The notes under the pieces were generated by a model, which was given only the letters and a program-made list of their open reading frames with translations, was not told where the DNA came from and did not search any database. A DNA stretch of 64,000 nucleotides, taken from NCBI GenBank assembly GCA_964017145.1, contig OZ024850.1:1031618-1095617 (forward strand), written 5' to 3'. This DNA is from Agrocybe praecox. Its lineage: Eukaryota; Basidiomycota; Agaricomycetes; Agaricales; Agrocybaceae. Shown one piece after another: positions 54,801 to 64,000 of this stretch (positions within the stretch are counted from its first letter, which is position 1; each line of letters begins with the position of its first letter). The position numbers and the translations under genes were made by a program.

Positions 54801-55211
54801 AAAAAGCGACCTTCTTTGGTGCCAAAGTAAAGGGAAATAAAGACCTGTTAATCTCGTAAATTAACCATATGTTTATACAAACTTGACCCGTCTTACATAT
54901 TTGAGAAGAGGAAGAAGCGTAAGTGACCAAATGATAGCGCTGACGCCTCCAATGATGTCTTCCTTTGAAGGAACAGGTCCACTCGCAGGCCATATGCCGT
55001 TCAAAACATATAATGGCGACGTTCCAATATCAGAGTAGATGATGCCTAGTTGGGCGAGGAATAGTCAGATTATTACTATTCAGCGTATTTGGAGACATGA
55101 CCCACCAAGCGTCTGGAAGCTCAATGCGAGTAACGGAATACCTGTAAGGGTGACCGCCGTACGCTTAGTATTCAATCCAAGCTCTGAGACACCAGTAGAA
55201 TGGGAATTCAT
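51867..55211 (-). CDS. KUP/HAK-type potassium transporter
   Basis: High-affinity K+ uptake protein of the plasma membrane. The start ATG at 55211 gives MNSHSTGVSELGLNTKRTAV, then across an intron GIIYSDIGTSPLYVLNGIWP, the KUP signature. Many short introns follow. Recognised blocks in order are SLTLLPLLKY, EGGSFALYQGLYPR, TMADGIFTPAVSVTSAVGG, FLLLIGTGIYNITFFPGI, then VFVRTGDYDLLAGILLAVTG with CEAVFAK and YPALVLAYLGQGA. SIPGPVNGPLFW, LIASQAMITATFSLVQQ, SNLANLTNAYGFAVATVM, FFTVFGFFDG and FKKVPHGAWVPLMIGGIL come next. The cytosolic tail includes VFHKIASGKGVPHTFIG, GFIRQWPSLPRVVV and a final ADEYVNLLS segment, with TGA at 51867-51869. The blocks cover about ten or more membrane spans, so the gene looks complete. 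Confidence 0.92.
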
Positions 55212-56189
55212 CGTGATATTCTCAAGGGGGTGTTGACGACTCGCACATCGCTGTTAAATATGCAATCGCTTACGGCCTATCGCTGTTGAACCGAACATCC
55301 CTGACAGTATCATGTCCTGTTTTATGGAGACAACAGGAACCCTGGCTCATCCGCTTCATTTTCAGCTTCTTATCGGCAAACGGCATATATCGCTCAGTGT
55401 AGGAAATATATAAACCGCTCTGTTTGGCCTGAGGGATTATAGCTATAGTAGATGATCAACGTCAACGTCGAGACAACAAACGTATTCATAGTGCCGATAA
55501 TATCTCCGATTACTATCTTTGTGATGTTTTTCGCCATTATGATTATTTTGATAACACAATAAGGGGATTAGGATAACTTAGAGGGGAAACTTGGCCATTC
55601 CAACCCTCCACTGCGCGCGCGTTATATTAATACCAATAATGATCTCGAATGTCCCATGGCAATTTAATTTGGTATGATGAGTATAATGCGTAACTCATAT
55701 GTCATTTTGGGAAACTCCCAGGCACATAGTACTACATCTATCATTTTGGGTACATCGGTCATAGTGGGTCCAAAGGCATACAGGAGTCGCGCTTGATCAT
55801 AATAGTAGTGGCCCAGAACCATATATTGACATTTGCTTCTCTATGCCATTATTAAGTAAATATCTGCCAAACCGAAGTAGATTGTCCTTTTTTGGTTGAG
55901 TCTCAACGGGTTATGTGTGTGCCTCAGTGTGCCAAATGGAATCTCCAAGACGCTCAGTGTCAACCAGACTGGAATTACAACGTTAAGTCTCAAGATTTTG
56001 AAGAAGGTTCTTACTACACTGCTAGGTCTACAGAGATTCCAGAGTCTGAACTTGGGAGACTCCAGAGATTGACTCTGATAGGGCGATGCAGTGTTTGCTC
56101 GAGAGCGACAAGTCCGGTTAATGTGACTCGGCAATAAACGAATCGGAGTCCTAAGAACGATTGATGGCAATGACGGCTTGATTGTCTCA
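55212..56189. other. intergenic, about 1 kb
   Basis: This is the promoter side of the KUP/HAK gene. It includes a short imperfect repeat ATCATTTTGGG(A/T)A at about 55,695 and 55,740. No gene is visible. Confidence 0.45.
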
Positions 56190-58586
56190 TATGGCAACAG
56201 CTTCGAAATTCAACTTGTTTGGCTTAATGCCGAGTTTCGGCATGGTTAATTTTGGATTTCATTTTCCTATCCGTGATTTTACAAATCAATTAGATGAACT
56301 CAGAACGTCTCTTTCGATATTCCAAATCTCATCATTACTCTTATACTCCCATGATGTGCAATAGTGTTGCCGGCGGTTCGACTCCCAGCGACTAGTCGGT
56401 CGAGCGGAGCTGAAATGAGCCGAGCGGAGTCGCACGTGCGACTTGGCAACTCCCACGACTTGCAAGTCAAAGATAGCGCGCTATGGGCGACTTCAAAGCG
56501 ACTTGAGTCGCGACTCGGGCCGAATCGGGAAATCCCAGGCAATCATGAATTCTCCTCGTTCACTTTCACGTCGTTTCAACGACGTTTGCTTCCGTATCTC
56601 TATATACTCCCTCTACATTCAAATTATTTTCTTGCTATAGCATTACGGAAAGATGCTGGGCACCTCAGAAGCACATTCCCAATTTCACCGTGACTACCGT
56701 GACATTTCGGCACATTCTGAGCCTCCGTGACGCGTGACTGCCGAATTGAATACGCCCTTGGATTTCACAGTAGGAGCACAGAAAAAAAGAGGAGATTGAA
56801 ATTCTAGAAAGACTTTCCGGTGAATATTGGGGTGGAAATAGGTAGGATTTCGCTAAAACTATGACCTTGAATGTATAATGTACATAAAAACTTGAACTTC
56901 CATTTTTGGACTGTGGAGTCGCGACTTAAGCGGAAGCGAGCGGAAGTCGGGCTGAGCGAGTTGGTGGCGATGCGGTTTCGCTCGGCTCAACGGCTGATTG
57001 ACTCGCGTAGTCACAAAAGCGGAGCGGAGTTGAGCGGAGTCGAACCGCGGCAACACTAATGTGCAATGAGAATGCTCGGAATATCTTTAATATCACTGTC
57101 TAGGTAATTTTGTGTACGGATTTGATTTGACTTCGTCACCAAAATTCAGAAGGGTGGTAAAGAAGAACGTGCCAGTGATCCTTGCTCGTCTCGCTTCGGC
57201 TCGCGTTTGCGCTAATGGATGTATGCACAATACTCATTTATTAATTCTTCAAAGTTATTAGTACTCTGTCCTGCGTATTCTGAAATATTCTGAAGTCAAC
57301 GCGACCAATAGTCAAGGGTCTCGCTGTCAGTGAGTAAAAAAGGCACGGCACAGCGCACTCATGCCGCACGTGTAATGCTCGGAACTGATTTGATAGTTTT
57401 GTGCGTCTCGTACAGCCTCATGCACCTCGAATTACAAAGTGCCTCTTAAACATACCCAATATCATTATATCACGTCAAGGTTAAAATTTTAAGTATCATA
57501 CAATTGTATATTAAATGCACAGGTAAGCAAAAAAAAACTTTCCGTCATAAATATATCACTTGCTACACAAACTGCGCACAAAACTGAAAAATACTACCGT
57601 GAGGTACAACTCGCAGAACAAAATAACGTCCGAAACTTGTTCGAAACACCACCGGAGCTTCGTTGAATATCAATGGATTAACCAACGATTGATACTACAT
57701 GCACGTTCGAGTTACCCTTGAGTCCTGAATCATTTCGTTATTTGGCGTTGTCACAGCTTACACAAATCACTTCTCCGCCGTACTCACCACACAGCACGCT
57801 ACCATAGCGTACAACTCAACATCCGGAATGCCCCGGAACTTCAAATATGTAAGCTCTATTTAAACAACTCAACTATTGCTAAAGATTCACGGAAAGTATG
57901 TTACGATATAGCGCAAACTCACGGATTTGGGAACAATCACATGGTACCTTTGTTCACAGACATTCTGGCATGATGTAAATGAAGTTGTCCGTTTGGTGTC
58001 CGTAGTTCTTATCTATACATAGGTAGAATCATCATTGCTTGATGTCAAATGTCGTATTTGTATCACATAAATAAATAAACTTATCTGAATCTTCCAAACG
58101 GTGCAATTAACTTATTTAAACGTTTGACGCTCGCCTTGGGCGCCAAATCTTATTCAGCCACATTCATAGGAACATCTTGCCCAAAAAATTCCGTGATCTT
58201 TTATCCGATTTTCTACACACATTGATAATTCTGGATTAATGAGCCCAGTGAGTAATTGACATACTTTACAGCCATGTTGTGTTGTCTTTGCCTAGGGCAC
58301 TAGGATCCGAGTAGCAAACGGTGGAGAAACGGTACTGCATGAATCATAGAAAATACTTAAGTTGAAGGGATACTCATATATGATTACATAGGAGGTCACT
58401 CCAGTAATAGAAATTGAATGTGGGGATCAAAAGCGAGATCTGGAAAGTCGAAAGAAACGTTCTGAGTTCGTGTAATTGATTTGTAAAATTACGGATAGGA
58501 AAATGAAATCCAAAATTAACCATGCCGAAACTCGGCATTAAGCCAAACAAGTTGAATTTCGAAGCTGGCGGGTCCCTGTTGCCATA
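56190..58586. mobile_element. TIR element of about 1.7 kb (2.4 kb with nested MITE)
   Basis: The ends are TATGGCAACAG and CTGTTGCCATA. A perfect 6-bp duplication GTCTCA flanks them (56184-56189 and 58587-58592). Inverted similarity continues about 150 bp inward (56,200-56,340 against 58,430-58,580) and includes a nested palindrome TGCCGAGTTTCGGCA. The left arm lacks about 12 bases present in the right arm near GGGACCCGCCAG. The interior has no transposase ORF, so it is non-autonomous. The superfamily is unclear: the 6-bp duplication does not decide it. Confidence 0.75.
56362..57058. mobile_element. hAT MITE nested in the TIR element
   Basis: A 697-bp unit with ends TAGTGTTGCCGGCGG and CCGCGGCAACACTA. 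A perfect 8-bp target duplication ATGTGCAA flanks it (56354-56361 and 57059-57066). About 150 bp inside each end contain many GAGCGGAGT/ACTCCGCTC-like and GACTCGC-like motifs. The centre is AT-rich and non-coding. The right terminal 14 bases are identical to the end of the autonomous hAT at 2283. Confidence 0.93.
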
Positions 58587-58592
58587 GTCTCA

Positions 58593-59930
58593 CGTGTGCG
58601 ACACCATGTACAGAACGAACGGCACACTTGGACCAGTCACCGAACTGGGTTGTTACTAGGTGGACGTTGAACACACCCACCTTCAACTCGACCATAATTG
58701 CAGTTCAGGTTATACTTAACCACATAATATTAAACTTCTATCTCAAATTTCTACTCCCTCAAAATACTGCCAAAAACGGGGGCGAAAGAACAACTGAACA
58801 ACCTATTCTGCTAGCCATGATTCAACGTTTTCAACCATGATTCGGTATGTCTTCCCCACAACCATCCAGCGACGTTGATTCTGGGTCGAGAAATCCACAT
58901 TACCACACACCAAGTGCTTCAAACACACCTTGGATCTCCGCAACAGTCGGTGAAAACTTTCTTGGAGCACTCGGCAACCGATGAACATGTAAATATATCT
59001 TGCATGGGGAATAAGAGCTTGGATCGCAGACAAAACCACAAGACTCTATCATTTTTCGGCGTGCCATGATAGCAGGGAAACGGTCTCTTTGCTATAAGCC
59101 TCAGGAGAGATAAATAATACAATCCTACCCGGCCAGGAACACTCACCGACGCCCACGCTCCGGCCACAATATCCATCCTTAGATCTTCCTTCATCGTTGC
59201 TCGGGTCGTTTCTAGTGGTCCCCCTTGTGTACTGTTGGTAATTTCTTGTGATCTATAACCTTGACGAGCTAACTATGGCTTGTTTTTCAGCTGCCAGCGT
59301 CAACTCGGAAGGGCGTATATCCACCCTCATCGGCAACGTATTTTGTTTCAAGCCTTTCTAGTTACCGTTTACAGCCATCCTATTTTTTCCAGCAAGTCAT
59401 TGATTGGGAATCTCGCATTCGGATCGTTGACAGGAATCCGGCAGCACATTTCAGTGCTCACTCTTCCTTGGAAGTGATCTTACATAAAATGTTGCCTCAG
59501 TTTCTGTAACGGAATGGAACAACACCGTTTCATGTTCTGTTCGCTCCCCGCGTTAGGACGATACAATTATTCCGGCTTTAATTCAGCCTGTATCATATTC
59601 ATCTGTCTTCTGGTCGACATAAATCGACACTCATACGCTGGCCATTTTAACAATTGTTCTCATGTCACTTTCGTCCAACAATCAATCATCGTCGCACTAA
59701 AAATACCAGAGAAAGTCGAAAAACGGTGTATAATGGGTCTCTTATTGCCCATGCCAAGACCGTCAAACTGAGGTGTTGCAGCTATACCCTTGTTTCTGCG
59801 CCGTGCGGTGGGCATAGATCAGGTACTACGCAACCTTCTCTTATTCCTCAAACGCTGGTAAATGGAATTTGACGAAATTGGCTCTGGAGTTCACTTCGTC
59901 TCGACGTCGATCACGGGCCGTCGACCAGAG
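58593..59930. other. intergenic, 1.3 kb
   Basis: Short frames on both strands (for example 58919-59194 minus, starting MKEDLRMDIVAGAWASVSVP with a possible donor) could be gene remnants, but no family or exon chain could be built. Confidence 0.4.
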
Positions 59931-59939
59931 ATAAAAAGG
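59931..59939 (+). promoter_or_regulatory. TATA-like box of the FAD-oxidase gene
   Basis: ATAAAAAGG lies 41 bases before the chosen start ATG at 59972, which leaves room for a short leader. Confidence 0.5.
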
Positions 59940-59971
59940 GCTCGACTTTCCGTTCGCATGCCCGACATATC

Positions 59972-62567
59972 ATGTTGTTGGCTTCCTTTTCCCCTCTCCT
60001 CAACGCTTTCAGCTTGACGAAACTGCAGACATTCTTGGGACTGGGATCCTTGGAGTCAGCTCCACATAACCTTTCGCGCTGGGACATCCTAAAAGAAGAG
60101 GTCGATGGAAGGTTATATCCTTCGAAGCCGTTTGCAGAAGCTTGCTTTTCTCAATCAAACAGCGACCAGTCTCATTGCAACGAGTTGCTAGAAAACTACT
60201 ACGATTCAAGTGCGTGAACTATGAGACGCGGAATGATATCGATTAAACGGCTCTTATAGTGTACCGTTCGAGCGATCCGAGTGGTTATATACAGCTACAA
60301 TGGGAAACATGTCAAGCCACAAGCGAGGACTGCCTCGTCGATCCTACAAATCCGGCTTCCAGTGCCCCACCAACTCGGTGCAAAGTCGGTAGTATATCCG
60401 AGTATTATGTACAGGCGCTCACTATTACTGGTTTTACTGTTTTCACCAAGTTCTCGCTAGATTGATGTCAGGAAGCCAAGTGATATTGCTTCTGCGTTCA
60501 GATTTTCTCGACATTGGGGAGTTCCTGTTGTGGTCAAAAACACTGGAGTGAGTTCAAGAGTAAACGGGAAAAAGGACATTGATCCAAACCTTTTGAAAGC
60601 ATGATTATATAGGACGCAGCAGTGCCCCTGGATCTCTACTACTATGGGTAAAGTTGAAGGCAAAAGATGTTATGAACTCGATGGCTAAAATATGTCACCG
60701 GGCAGATGCACAATTTGAAGGATGTGAGTTTTTAGGAGCTCTCATGGTCCTTGTCGTTCTGAACCAGTCCAAGATGTCGTCTAGCTCGGATTTTGTCCCG
60801 GAAGGATGCTCAAAGTTGTACCCGGCAATGACCATGGGTGTAAGTATCCGTGCTATGCGTTCAGTATTGTGGACACTTTCAAACTGACCGCGTCCTAATG
60901 TATTAGGCTGGTGTACAATGGTCTGAAGCCTATGACTTTGCTGAAAAACACAATTTCACTGTGGTCGGAGGTAAATACAGAGGTACTCCAAGCAACAAAA
61001 TGGCTGATGTGTATGCCTTTTAGGAATGGATAAGGCGGTGGGCGCTATTGGTGGTTGGTTACAGGTATGGACGTCGCAACTTGCCCGTATTCAGTGGGAG
61101 AAATTTCTGGTGGTTAATTATAATATCTTAGGGCGGTGGACACAGCCCTCTTTCAAACACGATGGGACTCGGGGTTGATCGAGTGGTAAGTCCCGGTTTA
61201 CTTGGATGATATCATTACCATCTGTCAAATAATTTGCCGGCTCAATCTCAATTCCAAAGCTTCAATTTAAAGTGGTCACCCCCGATGGCCAGTACAGAGT
61301 CGCTAATGAATGCCAGAACCAAGACTTATTTTTTGCGTTACGCGGAGGTAGGACTTTACCCCAGTTCGGCCAGTAAATTGAATTCGCTAACTCTGGTGTA
61401 TGCTGCATCAGGTGGTGGTGGAACATTCGGTGTAGTAATGGAGGCTACTGTTCTCACATCACCTCAGGTTACTCTTCAGAGCATTATTCTCACTTTTGCG
61501 CCAGATGTTGAGATCACGAGAGAGATGTGGTCTATCTTAGTCGACAATGGTCTGACTTGGGCAAGGGATGGCTGGGGAGGTCTTTCTGTCGCAAATGTGG
61601 CATTTATGGTCAACCCCAAGCTAAGTAACGACGAAGCAAAGAACAGCATGTCGCCTCTACTTCAATTTGGCGAAAAGTTGAAGAGTAAGAACATTCCGGG
61701 GTTGCAAATAATTCTCACAGAATTTCCATCTTGGGGTACCTTTTTTGATGCATTCACCCGGGATCATGTCGCGGTGAGCTTTTTTTGTAAGTAGACACGC
61801 CTGCATTGCCCTTATACGTCTTATCATACATAGAAAACCGGTGCAAACCTCGCTCTGAGCTCAAGGCTTGTCAGCAAGTCTAACTTCGCGACGCCAGAGA
61901 GGAGGAGTGAACTTGTCTCGGCTCTGCTGACCGCCGATGCTGCCACGCCCGGTTTAATTATTCTCATGACAGCCCCGTCATCGACGTCGTCTTCTGGCAT
62001 GACCAGCGTCACGGAGGCATGGCGTTCCAGTCTCTACCACGTTACTCTCATAGCAACATGGGAGTTTAACGCAACCAAGGCAGAGAAAACTGCAAAATAT
62101 CAGGATGCAAGCGCGTCTATCGATAACCTGCGTAAGGTTACGCCAGACGCTGCATATTTGGTCTGTTTTCTCTACACTTCCAATCCAATTATACTGACGG
62201 TTTCTTTCAGAACGAGGCAGACGTGTATGAGCCCAATTATCAAGGTACGCACGTTCATGCACTCCTTGCATCATCATCAAGGAACGTAACAACTAACCAA
62301 TGTTTCTTGGACAGCTTCATTTTGGGGAGGACATTACCCTGAGCTACTACGTATCAAACAGAAATAGTATGTGCAACATAAATTTGTTCCTAGATTGATC
62401 CTGTCTTATTCTAAGTGTTCGCATAGTGACCCGGACCATTTGCTTGATTGCTGGCACTGTGGTATGTCTAGGTTTGAGACTCGGTGCCGAAGCACTCCCG
62501 TAACTGATTTCTCTGGCCTCCAGTTGGATGGAACCCCAAATCGGCGCGATATTCCTGCTATCTCTAG
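59972..62567 (+). CDS. secreted FAD-linked oxidoreductase (berberine-bridge enzyme-like)
   Basis: A flavoenzyme of the VAO/BBE family, with sugar, alcohol or alkaloid-type oxidations in relatives. The signal-like start is MLLASFSPLLNAFSLTKLQT, and an alternative ATG at 59958 leads quickly to a stop. Exons join as VYRSSDPSGYIQLQWETCQA, SDIASAFRFSRHWGVPVVVK with NTG, then HDYIGRSSAPGSLLLW. That is the FAD-binding TGHDY(x)GRS motif, whose His usually carries the flavin. GAGVQWSEAYDFAEKHNFTV with VGG and GAIGGWLQGGGHSPLS follow, then LGVDRVLQFKVVTPDGQYRV with LFFALRGGGGGTFGVV. The BBE C-terminal domain ends NEADVYEPNYQ, ASFWGGHYPELLRIKQKY, DPDHLLDCWHCVGWNPKSAR and YSCYL, with TAG at 62565-62567. 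About nine short introns are needed. The gene appears intact. Confidence 0.9.
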
Positions 62568-63288
62568 AGACTGTCCTTGCGCCGATCAGCAGGAATTGCA
62601 GTTCATTGCATCCGGAGATCGTTAGTTGTGAATAAAACAGAGCAGATACGATGGACGCTCCGTGTCTGTGTAATCAATCCATCATCGGGTAGTTGCATTA
62701 GGTATCATGATTTTTCATCATACTTCTAATTTACTCCTGCACAGTGGGCATCCATTGGCTTAGGAATCCTCTGCCTATAACATAACAACTAACACTATAA
62801 CTAAATACATCCTTCTCAACGAGTTCAGAAGGTTCTAACTGCCTTTTGAGTTCCTGGGAGCAGTTGATAGGGCGGTTTTTATATTCGTATTTTTAGGGGA
62901 GACTTGGAAGTAAAAATAGCAGGGCGCGAACACGGCTTGATCGCGTAGTCATTGAAAGAGGATGCCGAGCTCGAAATAGCAGCAACCAAAATAAGTGAAT
63001 GACCACGCTTAGATATTTGTTTCTGTAACACGCTCAGGGCCACAATCTTGCATCATATAAGTACCCGGGATGTACGTACTGATTACCCCACCAACAAGCC
63101 CAGGCTCTTGTTGTCCACATTCACATAAAGCAGCAACCGCTTCCGCGAGTTGGTAGCTTTCGTTCTTCTCTTCTCCCTTGCGCCCTTCGAAAACTGCTGG
63201 TTTATCGCGCCTCCTAGCTGGTATACTAGGAGACCTTACTCGTAGTCCGCGCTGGAGTCTCTATATTTAACACCTAAAAATATCTGGA
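62568..63288. other. intergenic, 0.7 kb
   Basis: Nothing coding is visible. It is the 3' flank of the oxidase and the promoter of the protease, with CTATATTTAA at 63,259 as a possible TATA box 30 bases before the ATG. Confidence 0.45.
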
Positions 63289-64000
63289 ATGTTCAACAAC
63301 CTGGCTAATGCTGCTCAAATAATTGTCCTAGTCGCACTGGCGTGCCAGTTTTCTAAAGTGTTCGCAACAAACGGCGGGGCACATGTTGGCAAATCGACCA
63401 TTAGGCGCCGCGGGTACGGTGTCGGAACTACATTGAAAGGGAACGCAGTTCAAAGACAATTGACAAAGAGAGGGGATATCAGCGGTTCCATAGGTTTAGG
63501 TAATTTCATCGATTTGTGAGTAGAGTTCAGGTTGAACTTCTTCATTATTTGACTGAGATATATAGAATGTACACTGTTCCAATCCATATAGGCCAGGAAG
63601 TCTTTGCTGTACATCTCGGTAAAAAAAATGTCTCATCGAAATCGTTCAGGTACTGATACTTTCCTGTGAAGATACTGGGTCGAGTGATCTCTGGGTGATT
63701 TCCGACGAATGCCGTTCAAATTCCTGCGAAAATGCGAATGTCAGCCGCTACCCAAACGCTTCCTTATCACCAGCGAGCCTGAACGTCGATATGACATACG
63801 GGGATTCTGTCACTGGGTCCTATGCCTCTGGTACCATAGGTCGAGAAACAGTGACGGTAGCAGGTGTCGCCATGACAGAACAACCTTTCGCGCTGATCGA
63901 AGACACCACCAATAACGTTGTTCAGTTTAATGTTACTGGTATCCTGGGCCTTGGTTTTCCAAGTGCAAGGTGAATCGATATCTTATTCGATAGACTTTTA
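63289..64000 (+). CDS. pepsin-like aspartic protease, 3'-partial
   Basis: A secreted A1-family protease whose 3' end is beyond the window. Exon 1 (63289-63516) has a signal peptide (ANAAQIIVLVALACQFSKVF, cleaved near ATN). A basic propeptide follows, with RRRGYG and a KR site (LTKRGDISGSIGLGNFIDL). Exon 2 gives MYTVPIHIGQEVFAVHL, the usual Y-x-V-x-I-x-IG segment. After a 53-bp intron the active-site loop DTGSSDLWVISDECRSNSC appears. SVTGSYASGTIGRETVTVAG includes the flap region, and VTGILGLGFPSA is the conserved G-I-L-G-L-G motif before the next donor at about 63,970. The second catalytic Asp would be outside. Confidence 0.92.

Overview
The window looks like a transposon-rich piece of an agaricomycete (mushroom-type basidiomycete) nuclear genome. 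Genes carry many 45-70 bp GT-AG introns, and gene families typical of these fungi are present. Examples are DUF3605, agaricomycete-type F-box proteins, berberine-bridge oxidases, pepsin-like proteases, serine-rich cupredoxins and a probable TET/JBP-like dioxygenase relic. The species cannot be named from the sequence.

Positions 1-27,500 are almost entirely mobile DNA and wreckage. A hAT transposase gene with its right element end (1-2283) sits in a chitin-deacetylase relic. Next is a tRNA-headed SINE-like repeat split by an 8.4-kb CACTA element (2861-11298) with 40-bp terminal inverted repeats (TIRs) and an ATT target duplication. The CACTA tnp2 gene is itself broken by a solo LTR (4878-5385, duplication ATATG) and a nonsense codon. 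An unsplit copy of the SINE (about 16,613-17,005) preserves the empty site. Between them lie a TIR element, a degenerate TET/JBP-like gene, two satellite arrays and a MITE. A structurally complete Ty3/Gypsy chromovirus follows on the minus strand (18,463-24,919). It shows a probable gag-pol -1 frameshift signal and an 11-nt self-priming match like that of Tf1. A second chitin-deacetylase relic and a hAT-type MITE with GGCC/AAGCC-rich ends come next.

From 27,500 to 36,000 there is a GPI-type cupredoxin gene followed by three tandem copies of a coiled-coil gene. One copy is truncated, one has lost its start codon and gained a stop, and one looks intact. A stray 3' end of a second cupredoxin gene lies between copies 1 and 2.

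From 36,000 to 64,000 the DNA is mostly ordinary and gene-bearing. It holds a mitochondrial membrane protein, an unrecognised intron-bearing gene, a MOB kinase activator, an F-box protein, a small acidic protein, a DUF3605 gene diverging from a SAC3/GANP-like gene, RanGAP, a KUP/HAK potassium transporter, a secreted FAD-linked oxidase, and the start of a secreted aspartic protease that runs off the window. Inserted among them are a Tourist-like MITE, a short palindrome, and a 2.4-kb TIR element with a hAT MITE nested inside it. That MITE shares terminal sequence with the hAT at the start of the window.

All exon joins were made by eye from splice consensus and protein continuity. Exon boundaries are therefore tentative unless a join is stated.
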